Of a stretch of DNA of 64,000 bases, positions 8,407-17,525 are shown in pieces. Within the stretch, counting starts at the first letter, position 1; each line of letters opens with the position of its first letter. The notes under the pieces were generated by a model that was not told the origin of the DNA, did not search any database, and was given only the letters and a program-made list of their open reading frames with translations. This DNA is from Gammaproteobacteria bacterium (GTDB taxonomy: Bacteria > Pseudomonadota > Gammaproteobacteria > Pseudomonadales > Pseudohongiellaceae), in the NCBI GenBank assembly GCA_029253585.1, contig JAQWZF010000023.1, positions 124,001-188,000 on the forward strand, given 5' to 3'. A program made the translations under genes and the position numbers.

Positions 8407-10053
8407 ATGCAAGCTTTGATTATGAACACCCAACTGATGATTTCGTCGATACTGAATCACGCCGAGTATAATTTCCCGGATGTAGAGATGGTTTCCGTCA
8501 CCGTTGACAACCCCCGACACCGGCAGAACAACAAGACGTTCGCCAAGCGCTGCCGACAGCTGGCAAATGTGTTGGATACCCTTGGGGCTGAATTTGGCGA
8601 CAGAATCGGCACCCTCGCCTGGAATGATCATCGCCATATGGAGCTTTACTACGCTGTCTCAGGAAGCGGCATGGTGTGCCATACCATCAATCCCAAACTA
8701 TTCCCCGAGCAGGTGACTTACATAATCAACCATGCAGAGGATAAGATTCTCTTTGTTGATGTCTTGGTTATGCCATTGCTGGAAGCACTGAAAGAGCATT
8801 TGTCGAAGGTGGAGACAATCGTAGTTCTCACAACTAAGGAGAACATGCCTGAAACCAGCCTTGCAAACGTTGAATGTTATGAAGAGCTCCTTGCAGCACA
8901 GTCTGATGATTATGATTGGCCGCAGTTTGATGAGAACACGGCTAGCGGCATGTGTTACACCTCAGGTACCACAGGAAACCCCAAGGGGGTCGTTTACAGC
9001 CATCGCTCCACGGTGCTCCATGCCCTTGGCGGAGCGCTCCCAGACGTTACTCGCGCATCGAATCTGGAGACTAGCCTGCCAGTTGTACCTATGTTCCATG
9101 TCAACGCCTGGGGCGCGCCATATGCGGCCCTTATGGTAGGAATGAAGTTGGTATTGCCTGGCCCCAAGATGGCCGATGGAGAAACCCTATGCGATCTGAT
9201 GAACACCGAAAAAGTAACCTTTAGCTCTGGCGTACCTACCATATGGCTAGCGTTACTCGATTATCTCGAAGCTAACAAGAAATCTGTACCCAGTCTTTCG
9301 CGGGTAAGTGTTGGCGGTGCCGCCTGCCCAAGAATCATTGTCGAGCGCTTCAGGGAGCAACATGACTGCATCGTTGTACAAGGTTGGGGCATGACCGAAA
9401 CCAGTCCGCTCGGAACAGTCTTTAGTTTAAAGGCCGGCATGGAAGACTTCACCACTGAACAGATTACGGACTTGCAGTGCCTGCAGGGTCGTGGGGTCTT
9501 CGGCATAGAAATGAAAATCGTGGATGAAGAGGATGAAACACTGCCTTGGGATGGCGATGCCTTCGGCGCATTGAAGGTAAGAGGTCCATGGGTCGCGAGC
9601 GGCTACTACGGATTGTCCGATGTTCCCGGCGATGAAGACTGCCCTGTCGATGAAAAAGGCTGGTTTCAAACCGGTGACGTAGCAGCAATAACACCCGAGG
9701 GTTTCCTGAAGATCACCGATCGCACCAAAGATGTTATTAAATCCGGTGGCGAATGGATTAGCTCCATTGATATTGAGAATGCCGCCGTCAACCACCCCGA
9801 TATAGCCGAAGCAGCAGTCATTGGCCGCTACCACCCCAAATGGACAGAGAGACCCCTTCTGATTGTTGTATTACAGCCAGAAAGATCTATAAGCCGCGAT
9901 GACGTCATGGAATTCTTGCAGGACAAACTTCATAAAATGGCCAGGCCAGATGATGTCGTTTTTGTCGATGAACTGCCGCACACCGCAACCGGGAAGATCA
10001 GCAAGATCGGTTTACGTAAAACGTTTGAGGATTATCAGTTTCCTGCCGCATAG
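8407..10053 (+). CDS. AMP-dependent fatty acid-CoA ligase (AlkK-like)
   Basis: This 548-residue adenylate-forming enzyme activates a carboxylic acid to its acyl-CoA via an acyl-AMP. The P-loop motif [12 protein letters not shown] is near residue 185, followed by [16 protein letters not shown] and the C-terminal hinge and lysine motif ([10 protein letters not shown], then TGKISK). The N-terminal region ([26 protein letters not shown]) is typical of the medium/long-chain AlkK-like ligases. It is cytosolic and probably feeds beta-oxidation. The start has AAGGA seven bases before it. It appears to be a single-gene transcript. Confidence 0.92.
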   Translation: MQALIMNTQLMISSILNHAEYNFPDVEMVSVTVDNPRHRQNNKTFAKRCRQLANVLDTLGAEFGDRIGTLAWNDHRHMELYYAVSGSGMVCHTINPKLFPEQVTYIINHAEDKILFVDVLVMPLLEALKEHLSKVETIVVLTTKENMPETSLANVECYEELLAAQSDDYDWPQFDENTASGMCYTSGTTGNPKGVVYSHRSTVLHALGGALPDVTRASNLETSLPVVPMFHVNAWGAPYAALMVGMKLVLPGPKMADGETLCDLMNTEKVTFSSGVPTIWLALLDYLEANKKSVPSLSRVSVGGAACPRIIVERFREQHDCIVVQGWGMTETSPLGTVFSLKAGMEDFTTEQITDLQCLQGRGVFGIEMKIVDEEDETLPWDGDAFGALKVRGPWVASGYYGLSDVPGDEDCPVDEKGWFQTGDVAAITPEGFLKITDRTKDVIKSGGEWISSIDIENAAVNHPDIAEAAVIGRYHPKWTERPLLIVVLQPERSISRDDVMEFLQDKLHKMARPDDVVFVDELPHTATGKISKIGLRKTFEDYQFPAA

Positions 10054-10368
10054 CTAAAATGATAAACGAGCTAAAGGGGTTTTAGGTTCTAGTCATATTG
10101 ACTAAGCCATCGAGAGGATCCCTTTCTGCTCGCTGCAGCTAGCTAAGCAATCCAAATATCCCAACAAAACTAAAAAGCAAAGCCATCGATATTTTTACAA
10201 AGAGAATCTCGAGCGCTTGGATGCGCAGAAACGGGGCTTTCAGCTTGCACGAAGCGCTATTTATGAGCGCAAACTTCTCCCCGCTATATGCCTGAAAATC
10301 AGCAAATATTGCTTCCCTAATTAGCGAAATCTGTCTAAAGTCGGCAACCAAAGTAGAGACAAAAAACT

Positions 10369-10513
10369 ATGGTCAACGACAGCGGCATTATTCACGCATT
10401 CACCATCGACGGAAAGGGTTCTGGCAGCAGCCTGTCGGGCATTGATAATTAGGCAGCGCAAGGATCGCGAGCCAGATTTTATCTGAGCAGATATGTGGCC
10501 AAGAGAGACTAAG
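10369..10513 (+). pseudogene. Possible CorA/ZntB-type transporter stub
   Basis: From the ATG the frame reads MVNDSGIIHAFTIDGKGSGS and stops (TAG at 10450) after 27 codons. It continues in frame to a TAA after a further 19 codons. The N-terminus of CorA-family ZntB-like transporters often has an Asp-Gly-hydrophobic stretch ending in LDGKGGG, which this resembles. The rest of such a gene (about 300 residues with a GMN motif) is missing. I rate this as a suggestion only. Confidence 0.3.
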
Positions 10514-10625
10514 TACATTTGACGATATATCACCACTTTTGGTTATATCGCTAACGGTAGGCGCTGCGAAAAAGTGCGGCATTGTGCACTATTCGAGCGG
10601 CTCCTGCATTAACTTTTCATAAACG

Positions 10626-10647
10626 AAAAAGCGGGCCAAAGGCCCGC
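10626..10647 (-). terminator. Rho-independent terminator of the PEBP gene
   Basis: On the minus strand, GCGGGCC and GGCCCGC arms with a three-base loop are followed by a run of five T. It lies about 35 bases after the stop of the PEBP-family gene. Confidence 0.9.
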
Positions 10648-10680
10648 TTCTGGTACTACTTTTAAGACAGCCTGTAGCCG

Positions 10681-11259
10681 CTATTGTTCCTTACGTTCGT
10701 AATGCCCCATCAACATGCCTGTGGCGAGCACATGGCCATCGATAGCAGCTAGAAGCTCGTCTTTATTGAGCCCTTCTGCCAAGTCTAGGTCAGAGTCGAT
10801 TGCATAGACGCGGAAGTGATAGGCGTGAAGGTGTCCATTAACAGGAGGGCGAGGACCAAAATAGCCAGCACGGCGAGTACCGTTCAAGCCATTGATCATA
10901 CCCTCAAGGCCAGCAACGCCTGTGACAACTGCGTCTTTAGTCATATTCTCGGGAAGGCCAGAAGCTGACGCCGGGATGTTGTAGGCAACCCAGTGCGGGA
11001 ATGGTGTAGGCATCATTCCTATAGTCACTACTTCCGGATCATCACAAATAAGAGCCAGTTGCATCGTGCCCGCAGGCAGATTTGACCAGTTAAGGTCGAT
11101 CGACTTATTTTCGCCATAGGCCGAGTATTCCTCAGGCACCATGCCGTGGTGATCAAAGGCTGAACTGGTCACGGTAATCGTCTCAGGTGCGTCGGCCCCG
11201 AATACATTAAATGACAAGGCTAGTGATGCCGCGCCGATTAAGCCGGTGAATTTCCCCAT
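10681..11259 (-). CDS. YbhB/YbcL-type PEBP family protein, secreted
   Basis: The 192-residue protein has a signal peptide (ending FNVFGA) and the phosphatidylethanolamine-binding protein fold. Visible motifs are CDDPE, HWVAYNIP, GYFGPRPP and HAYHFRVYAID, then GHYERKEQ at the end. The bacterial YbhB/YbcL group is of uncertain function and binds small anionic ligands in a conserved pocket. The start has AGAGGAG before it. It is a single gene closed by a strong terminator. Confidence 0.9.
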   Translation of the reverse strand: MGKFTGLIGAASLALSFNVFGADAPETITVTSSAFDHHGMVPEEYSAYGENKSIDLNWSNLPAGTMQLALICDDPEVVTIGMMPTPFPHWVAYNIPASASGLPENMTKDAVVTGVAGLEGMINGLNGTRRAGYFGPRPPVNGHLHAYHFRVYAIDSDLDLAEGLNKDELLAAIDGHVLATGMLMGHYERKEQ

Positions 11260-11393
11260 TGTTACTGCTCCTCTACTGATTCTTGATTGAACTTATTGTG
11301 TGATTTACCTAACTTTATCCTGATCTTGGCAGGCCGGCCCATGCATCTCATGATGTCGAATCATCGACCATCACGGGAATTGCGAAGACTCTC

Positions 11394-11870
11394 TTACTTC
11401 AGATTGGAATAGTCTGTGGCACTCATCATAAACGTGTTCGCTGAAATAGGCACTTCGTACTTTTGTCTTAGTTCTACCCATTCTGGATCGGCAAGAAAGG
11501 CATCCCAAACTTCCGTGCGATGAGCGCGATCTCTATAGGCGAGCATCCAAACCAAGGTATTTGGATCATCCAACCTCTGCCAAACCGCAATAACCTCTGC
11601 GCCATGCTTTTCGAATATGGAGACTTCCTTTTCACGGAAACGCTGATGCAGATTGTCTATGCCACCCACTCCATCCTTTATAGGTTCGGCGGTATACATA
11701 CGAATCTCAAAACAACGAGAAGCAGAATCGACATTACCGGAAAGATCGTCTGACAGGTGTGATGCGGGGCCACAGGGAGGCGGCGCGTCAGCTGCAAGCA
11801 CCAGGCTGCTGTAGCCCAGGCTGAGCGTTAAGCCAATAAGTGTAATTAGACTATATAATGTTTTGCGCAT
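11394..11870 (-). CDS. Secreted NIPSNAP family protein
   Basis: The signal peptide (MRKTLYSLITLIGLTLSLGYSSLVLAA) is followed by a single dimeric alpha/beta-barrel unit of NIPSNAP type: CFEIRMYTAEP, LHQRFREKEVSIFEKHGAEVIAVWQ, LVWMLAYRDRAHRTEVWDAFL and a C-terminal SATDYS. NIPSNAP proteins are usually not exported in bacteria, so the signal peptide is notable. The ATG at 11870 is chosen because GAGGA stands before it. The role is unknown. Confidence 0.85.
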   Translation of the reverse strand: MRKTLYSLITLIGLTLSLGYSSLVLAADAPPPCGPASHLSDDLSGNVDSASRCFEIRMYTAEPIKDGVGGIDNLHQRFREKEVSIFEKHGAEVIAVWQRLDDPNTLVWMLAYRDRAHRTEVWDAFLADPEWVELRQKYEVPISANTFMMSATDYSNLK

Positions 11871-11938
11871 GGATAATTCCTCATAAGAGCTTGTGTTCAA
11901 CTAGCTGGTGATACTAAGTTGGCTCGCAATAAAAGTCC

Positions 11939-13219
11939 ATGACTATGGCGACTGGCTTTGTGGCACTAAACGCCTCTAAACAGCATCAATTGAATAAATC
12001 CTTCGATTCTGGGCCCATTACAACGATAATAGGCAGACAGACTATTGAATACGAGCACCCAACTATGTTCCGACGCCTAAAAGACTGCCATAACGTGGAA
12101 GACCTGCGCCTGCTGGCTAAGCAGCGACTTCCAGGCCCTATATTTCACTATATCGACGGCGCCGCAGATGATGAGATCACCTATCAGCGAAACACGTCGG
12201 CATTCGATGACTGTGATCTTGTGCCAAACGTACTTGCCGGTGTCGAAGAGGTCGATATGTCGGTCACTGTTATGGGGCAGAGACTAGACCTGCCAATCTT
12301 CTGCTCACCTACCGCATTGCAGCGCCTTTTTCACCACGATGGCGAACGAGCAGTTGCCAGAGCTGCAGAAAAGTTCGGCACGATGTTCGGTATTTCGGCA
12401 CTCGGTACAGTGAGCCTGGCTGAGATTGGCGAGATGATCTCAACACCAAAGATGTTTCAGTTCTATTTTCATAAGGACCGAGCCCTCAACGATGCTATGG
12501 TTCAGCGTGCGCAGGCGGCTGGTTTCAATACCCTTGCGCTCACTGTCGATACCATTACGGGTGGAAACCGGGAACGCGACCTCTATACCGGCTTTACATC
12601 GCCTCCTCGACTCACACTGAAAAGCCTATTCAGTTTTGCCACCCATCCCAGCTGGGCGATGAACTACTTCTTTCGCGAGGCATTCGAACTCGCTGAGTTA
12701 AAAGACTTCGTGCAGCAAGGCTCAAATGTAGCGGTTTCGATAGGAGACTACTTCGCCGAGATGCTAGATCCAACCATGAACTGGTCCGATGCAGAAGCGC
12801 TGCGCGCCCAATGGGGCGGTCCCTTCTGTCTCAAGGGCATCATGAGTGTGGCCGACGCCAGAAAGGCCGTAGATATTGGCGCCGATGCGATCATGGTATC
12901 GAATCATGGCGGACGGCAACTCGACGGCTCACGATCTCCATTCGATCAGATCTCCGAGATCGCCGATGCGGTAGGTGATGATATCGACATTATTCTAGAC
13001 GGTGGCGTCAGACGTGGAACTCACGTTCTAAAAGCGATTGCAGCTGGCGCGAAAGCCTGCTCTGGTGGGCGTATGTATTTGTACTCACTGGCTGCTGGCG
13101 GGCAGCCCGGTGTTGAACGTGCGCTGCAGAATCTAAAGACCGAGATCGAACGTGACATGAGACTTCTTGGGGTCTCAAATATTTCGCAGCTAAACAGAGA
13201 GATGCTGCGGCACCGTTAG
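11939..13219 (+). CDS. FMN-dependent alpha-hydroxy-acid oxidase/dehydrogenase
   Basis: This TIM-barrel flavoenzyme oxidises L-2-hydroxy acids such as lactate or glycolate. The flavin and substrate motifs are clear: FHYIDGAADDE near the N-terminus, SPTALQRLFH, LTVDT, LKGIMSVADA and the catalytic histidine in SNHGGRQLDG near residue 321, then DGGVRRGTHVLKA. Homologues generally start near MFRRLKDCHNVEDLR, so the true start may be the ATG at 12065; the first 42 residues have no recognised role and no strong ribosome site. It is probably membrane associated. The exact substrate cannot be read from the sequence. Confidence 0.9.
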   Translation: MTMATGFVALNASKQHQLNKSFDSGPITTIIGRQTIEYEHPTMFRRLKDCHNVEDLRLLAKQRLPGPIFHYIDGAADDEITYQRNTSAFDDCDLVPNVLAGVEEVDMSVTVMGQRLDLPIFCSPTALQRLFHHDGERAVARAAEKFGTMFGISALGTVSLAEIGEMISTPKMFQFYFHKDRALNDAMVQRAQAAGFNTLALTVDTITGGNRERDLYTGFTSPPRLTLKSLFSFATHPSWAMNYFFREAFELAELKDFVQQGSNVAVSIGDYFAEMLDPTMNWSDAEALRAQWGGPFCLKGIMSVADARKAVDIGADAIMVSNHGGRQLDGSRSPFDQISEIADAVGDDIDIILDGGVRRGTHVLKAIAAGAKACSGGRMYLYSLAAGGQPGVERALQNLKTEIERDMRLLGVSNISQLNREMLRHR

Positions 13220-13238
13220 TATGCCGCCGCCTAGTTAC

Positions 13239-13529
13239 TCAGAATCCTAACGGGTCATTTAACAGACCATCGATCTGCAGCAAGTCGACAACATTCTGCT
13301 CCTGCCCTTCATAATCCTCTAGGTCCGCTACGTGATAACAGGATCGGCGTGGAAAACGGCTCTCCAGTTCTATTCTAGTGAAACAGGCGATAGGTTCTTC
13401 CTCGGGCGCAATTGAGTTGTACTAGCCAACCTCGGCATCGGTAGGTAGTCTCGGCCTACTTCCCGATTCGCTGCTTGCGCAGCTGACGAGAATACTGACC
13501 AATAGTAGAGAAAATAGGTGCTTTTGCAT
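13239..13529 (-). pseudogene. Small lipoprotein gene with in-frame amber stop
   Basis: The minus strand carries ATG with a strong ribosome site (GGGGGGGAG seven bases away) and a typical lipoprotein signal, MQKHLFSLLLVSILVSCASS. After 35 codons a TAG (13422-13424) interrupts the frame, which then stays open for 61 more codons to a TGA. The downstream part (IACFTRIELESRFPRRSCYHV) has the spacing Cys...SRFPRRSC common in small secreted proteins that carry a CxxE..GSR..xxxC pattern. This looks like a gene killed by one nonsense change. Read-through or a sequencing error remain possible. Confidence 0.65.
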
Positions 13530-13764
13530 TGTTACTCCCCCCCGTTACGTCCCAAACTGCAAGCTAGGTCCTATCTGAGCTGCACGGCTGCCAAGCCTCG
13601 TAGGACTGTCTTGGAGCGTAACCAAAGAAAGCAGCCAGAGCTAACCTCTACGGCTTTATGCCCGCTTGTACTCTAGCCGCCAAAGGTTTAAATTGGAGCC
13701 TAGTCGAAAAAGCGGTATTCGTGCTAAAGCCTGTAAAAACAGATTATTTCCAAGGACTTACATC

Positions 13765-14763
13765 ATGAAGAGAGTTCTCAGCTACTGCAGTTCAGCGGCA
13801 ACACTACTACTATTCAGCGGCCTCAGCCTGGCCCAATCCAGCGGCAGCTGGGAGGTCGCTAGAACTATCGATGGCCACCCCGATTTACAGGGCGTATGGG
13901 AGAACAATACGATTACGCCCGTGGAACGTCCCGAGGTCTTCGGCGACAAGAAATTCCTAACCGATGAAGACGTTGAATTCCTGCAGCAGCGCATGGCACA
14001 AATTGCCGCAGAAGGCGGTGATGCTCTGTTCGGTGAGGGCGTACTCGCCGCTGCGTTTAGTGGCGAGATCAAATCTTACGACCCCTCCACCGGTAACTAT
14101 GATTCCCAATGGATGGTAGATAGAAAGATTCATCGAGGCACGTCGCAAATTATCGACCCTCCCAATGGTAAGTTTCCAGCGCGAACCGAGCAAGCGATTG
14201 CTGCAGCCAGAGACCTCGCACAACACCGGCTCGATCACCCGGCAGACTCCTATACCGACAGACCTCTGGGCGAACGCTGTTTAAGTTTCGGTGCGCCGCG
14301 CTTGGGCTCCGGCTACAACAGCTATTGGCAGATCGTGCAGACACGAGATACGGTAGCCATCATTCAAGAGATGGCCCATGACGTGCGTATCATTCCCTTG
14401 GTTGCCAAGCCCCATGCCCATGAATATATAAAACTCTGGCATGGAGATTCACGCGGCTATTGGGATGGAGATACTTTAGTCGTTGAGACCACAAACTATT
14501 CAGACAAGAGCAGCACTGGCCCGGAAACATCGCGCAAGGTAAATGTAGAACGAATTACGCGAATCTCGGACGAAGCCATTCAGTATCGCTTTACATCCGA
14601 TGACCCAGGTAGTTATACCGCGCCCTATACACGGGAGATTATTTTCGATCATACGAATGATGATATCTACGAATATGCCTGTCATGAGGGCAACTATGGC
14701 ATGGCCAACATCCTCTCTGGCCATCGCACCGAAGAGAGACTCGCTGCTCAGTCAGTGGATTAG
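13765..14763 (+). CDS. Secreted CHEGNYGM-motif protein, paralogue 1
   Basis: The protein has 332 residues with a Sec signal (MKRVLSYCSSAATLLLFSGLSLAQ). The mature part starts GHPDLQGVWENNTITPVERP. It then has GERCLSFGAPR, an EMAHDVRIIPL strand, HGDSRGYWDGDTLVVETTNY and near the C-terminus YEYACHEGNYGMANIL. The same ordered motifs occur in the genes at 37599-38585 and 48540-49565. Homologues are common in environmental bacteria but have no assigned activity that I know. One Cys in the RCL motif and one in ACHEG could form a disulfide. The inner ATG is preferred because CAAGGAC precedes it and the signal peptide starts there. Confidence 0.8.
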   Translation: MKRVLSYCSSAATLLLFSGLSLAQSSGSWEVARTIDGHPDLQGVWENNTITPVERPEVFGDKKFLTDEDVEFLQQRMAQIAAEGGDALFGEGVLAAAFSGEIKSYDPSTGNYDSQWMVDRKIHRGTSQIIDPPNGKFPARTEQAIAAARDLAQHRLDHPADSYTDRPLGERCLSFGAPRLGSGYNSYWQIVQTRDTVAIIQEMAHDVRIIPLVAKPHAHEYIKLWHGDSRGYWDGDTLVVETTNYSDKSSTGPETSRKVNVERITRISDEAIQYRFTSDDPGSYTAPYTREIIFDHTNDDIYEYACHEGNYGMANILSGHRTEERLAAQSVD

Positions 14764-14771
14764 AACGGCCA

Positions 14772-14812
14772 AACGATAAACGGCGAGATAGTTAATCTCG
14801 CCGTTTATCGTT
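14772..14812. terminator. Bidirectional terminator hairpin
   Basis: A perfect 18-bp stem (AACGATAAACGGCGAGAT and its complement) with a five-base loop lies between the convergent CHEGNYGM gene and the DUF7282-like gene. A/T-rich outer ends suit termination in both directions. Confidence 0.85.
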
Positions 14813-14847
14813 CAATGCAATTACTTGCTACACATTATACTGCCCAG

Positions 14848-15303
14848 CTAAGGCGCGGGTATGGCATGCCCGATCATAGTACCGCCTTCAAATACCGCCG
14901 TATCCATAACGTTTTGCTCATCAACAAATACAAAATCGAGAACCTGATTCTCATTGACGTCGCGGTGCAGCATCACGATAAACATCTCACCGGTTTGCAA
15001 ACCTTTGTGAACCTTGATACTCACATCTGAATTCGTACCATCCTTCAGATAGGTCGAGGCAACATACTTGTCACCGTTGGGCGCGCCATCTTCAAAAGGG
15101 TGTATAACCAGCCAGCCGTTGCCATCGATCTGAACCTCCGAGAACGTGAGTGTACCTTCAGCTCGCTGCATCCCTTCCGTCATGATCCAGTTCTTAGCTC
15201 CGTTGCCAATGGGTAATTGTGGCGCCGCATCAGACTGCGCCTGTACAACTGAGAAACCAAGCCCGAATGTGGCTATGATAAGTAACGAACGAAATATTCT
15301 CAT
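14848..15303 (-). CDS. Secreted DUF7282-like protein
   Basis: This is a 151-residue exported protein (signal MRIFRSLLIIATFGLGFSVVQAQ). The mature region has the order LTFSEVQIDGNGWLVIHPF, YVASTYLKDGTNSDVSIKV, MFIVMLHRDVNENQVLDFV and a final FEGG. This matches DUF7282-type domains (a beta-sandwich with a DxNxNxxxDF motif). Function is unknown. AAGGA precedes the start. Confidence 0.65.
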   Translation of the reverse strand: MRIFRSLLIIATFGLGFSVVQAQSDAAPQLPIGNGAKNWIMTEGMQRAEGTLTFSEVQIDGNGWLVIHPFEDGAPNGDKYVASTYLKDGTNSDVSIKVHKGLQTGEMFIVMLHRDVNENQVLDFVFVDEQNVMDTAVFEGGTMIGHAIPAP

Positions 15304-15352
15304 TATTATTCCTTCTATTTAAAAAGTTGCGCCAAATTTCTAGCGCTCAACC

Positions 15353-16753
15353 CTAGTTACCTGAGGCAGCAATCTGAATCACAACGTCCCAATTGAAGCG
15401 CACGAAGCGGTGCAGCTCGCTAATTAGAATTCTCTCTTGATCGCTGTGCGCCCCAAAACCCAAGGCTGCGTCTTCGCGATCGATAGCGGGCCCTATGCCA
15501 TAACACTGAATACCCCTGTTACGAAGGTAGGCCATGTCTGTCGCGCCCGTGCTCATCGTCGGCAGCGTTATAACCCCATAGTGCTTGTTAATATTCGCTT
15601 CGATTGCACTAAAGGCTGGCGTGTTGAGACTCGCCTCGCCTGGCGGGCGTGTGTTGCGATCGCCAAGACTTACTTCTACCGCCGGATCGTTAATCACACG
15701 GCGGATCTCATCCAGAAATGCGGGAATGTCTTCATCGGGTAGTGCGCGAAAATCGACACTGGCGGCAGCTTCCGAGGGTATGACATTAATACGATAGCCC
15801 GCATTGAAAATATTTGGCGACAGGGAGGAGCGCAACATAGAAGCATGGCGCGGCTCGTTAGCGAGAAAATATTCATCGACTTCGCTAGCGAGACCCGGGT
15901 CAAGCACATTCAGATAGCGTTGCGCCGCATCCGCTGGCGATATAGATGCAAGCCTCTGGAAATAGGCCGCCGTGGTTTCATTCAGACGAATCGGTGAACG
16001 CCAATCAGCAATTGCCGCTACCGCTTTAGCTAACCGCGTAACAGAATTGGTTTGTAGTGGCACCGAACCATGGCCCGCTACGCCCGTAGCTAACAAGTCT
16101 ACCCTATAGGGTATTTTCTCTACCGTCTGGATGCCGGCATATTGCACCTCACGGTTCACTCGTGCGACCGAACCGCCTTCTGCCAAACAGAATTCCGATT
16201 CGATCTTGTCGAAATGTTCATTAACCATGAACTCGATGCCGTACTCGGTGGCGCCTTCTTCTCCCGATTCGGCAAGAAAGATTACGTCTCGATCGAGCTG
16301 CACATTCTGCCTTTTAAGTTCCAGCATCACCATTAAGGCGGATGCAAGATTGTCCTTGTCATCCACTGCGCCACGCCCATAGACATAACCATTGTCTACC
16401 GTCGCGCTAAACGGCGGGAAGGTCCACTTCTCGGGGTCTACATTTACTACATCGGTATGGGCCATGATAAGCAGTGGCTCTTTGTTGCCATTGCCCTTTA
16501 AGCGCGTGATCACATTAGGCCGCTCCGGGTCCGTCGCGAGCATCTCCACGTCGAAGCCCTCGGCCTCCAGAACATCGCGTATGTAATCGGCAGCAGGCAA
16601 CTCTCGCCCGGGTGGATCGCTGGTATCAAACTGCAACAAGGCGCGGAAATGCCGCAGCGTCTCATCTTCGACGGACGACCAGTCTGGCTGACCAGGCTGA
16701 GCCAGTAACGCGGGAGAAAGGAAAAATGCGACCAGCAGTATTAAATTTCGCAT
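15353..16753 (-). CDS. Exported M20 family zinc peptidase
   Basis: A Sec signal peptide (MRNLILLVAFFLSPALLAQ) is followed by about 445 residues of M20 metallopeptidase. The metal and catalytic motifs are present in order: MAHTDVVNVD, GRGAVDDKDN, ESGEEGATEYG, LAEGGS and near the end GAHSDQER. A dimerisation domain with GVAGHGSVP lies in the middle. These enzymes are di-zinc dipeptidases, carboxypeptidases or acylases. I choose the ATG at 16753 since AGGAG stands seven bases before it; the frame upstream of it is not part of the protein. It is a single gene. Confidence 0.9.
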   Translation of the reverse strand: MRNLILLVAFFLSPALLAQPGQPDWSSVEDETLRHFRALLQFDTSDPPGRELPAADYIRDVLEAEGFDVEMLATDPERPNVITRLKGNGNKEPLLIMAHTDVVNVDPEKWTFPPFSATVDNGYVYGRGAVDDKDNLASALMVMLELKRQNVQLDRDVIFLAESGEEGATEYGIEFMVNEHFDKIESEFCLAEGGSVARVNREVQYAGIQTVEKIPYRVDLLATGVAGHGSVPLQTNSVTRLAKAVAAIADWRSPIRLNETTAAYFQRLASISPADAAQRYLNVLDPGLASEVDEYFLANEPRHASMLRSSLSPNIFNAGYRINVIPSEAAASVDFRALPDEDIPAFLDEIRRVINDPAVEVSLGDRNTRPPGEASLNTPAFSAIEANINKHYGVITLPTMSTGATDMAYLRNRGIQCYGIGPAIDREDAALGFGAHSDQERILISELHRFVRFNWDVVIQIAASGN

Positions 16754-16932
16754 GAGCGACTCCTGTAAAACGTATGAGACCACATGAATAGAGCTAGAAT
16801 AGCAGAGTTTTTCCGCATTTGTGCCCGTGGCCACAACAAAAAAGGACCCTACTTGAGCGATACAAATGCAGTCATTGACATTAGTCCATAAAGGCTCAAT
16901 ATAGCCTTCAGTATTAGTAGCAGGAATCTTAG

Positions 16933-17436
16933 ATGATAAAGATAAGACAGCACCTAATTACACTTAGCCTCTTAGTCGCGAGCACGATAGGAATCGCACA
17001 GCCAGCCACATATGAAAATGGCATCCTGAACGTTCCGCAAGGGGCCGCTATCGTGAACGGTAAAGCGCTCTACTATAACGATATTCGACTGGTTACAGAT
17101 AACGAGGGAAATTTCACTATACTTGGGGCACAACAGAGCCCACTGGTGAGCGTGGAAAGTATTATAGTTAACATTGCTGAATCACTACCTGTTCAGACAA
17201 GCCTTCTCGTGACAGGGAACAAGTCTGTACCCTGTGTAAACTTACAAACACCAGCAATATTCAGAAATGGATCTTCGTTCACTATCGCGCTCGCAGAAAC
17301 ATCTCTGGGGCCTGCCGAGTCTTGCATAGCGGTGCTTGAACCTTTTGAGACGACTATCCCTTTAGATATCACCGGCTTGGGTTCCGGAACCTATACAGTG
17401 AACGTCAATGGTGTCGAAAGCAGTTTCATTTTGTAG
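16933..17436 (+). CDS. Secreted protein of unknown function
   Basis: A short signal peptide (ending IGIAQ) precedes about 145 residues of beta-rich sequence with two cysteines (SVPCVN and ESCIAV). The C-terminal strand GLGSGTYTVNVNGVESSFIL is typical of an Ig-like or secreted-strand ending. AGGA precedes the ATG. Family not recognised; it could be an envelope or adhesion protein. Confidence 0.6.
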   Translation: MIKIRQHLITLSLLVASTIGIAQPATYENGILNVPQGAAIVNGKALYYNDIRLVTDNEGNFTILGAQQSPLVSVESIIVNIAESLPVQTSLLVTGNKSVPCVNLQTPAIFRNGSSFTIALAETSLGPAESCIAVLEPFETTIPLDITGLGSGTYTVNVNGVESSFIL

Positions 17437-17525
17437 ACCGGCTGATCATTCAGCCATAGACGTAGCCCCTCATCACCGTAATAATGCAGCCTGACTAACT
17501 CACCTCGCAGAGCTGTTGAGCCGCT

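Larger units (their letters stand above)
10054..10680. other. Intergenic region with possible CorA-like stub
   Basis: This stretch holds no full gene. A short plus-strand frame at 10369-10452 resembles the start of a CorA/ZntB-type transporter and is listed separately. A minus-strand frame (10139-10351) with one hydrophobic C-terminal helix has no support. The right end is the terminator of the PEBP gene. Confidence 0.5.

Noticed and set aside
10139-10351. Minus-strand frame of 70 codons with one hydrophobic end
   Set aside because: It lacks a ribosome site and no family is recognised; I could not support it as a gene.
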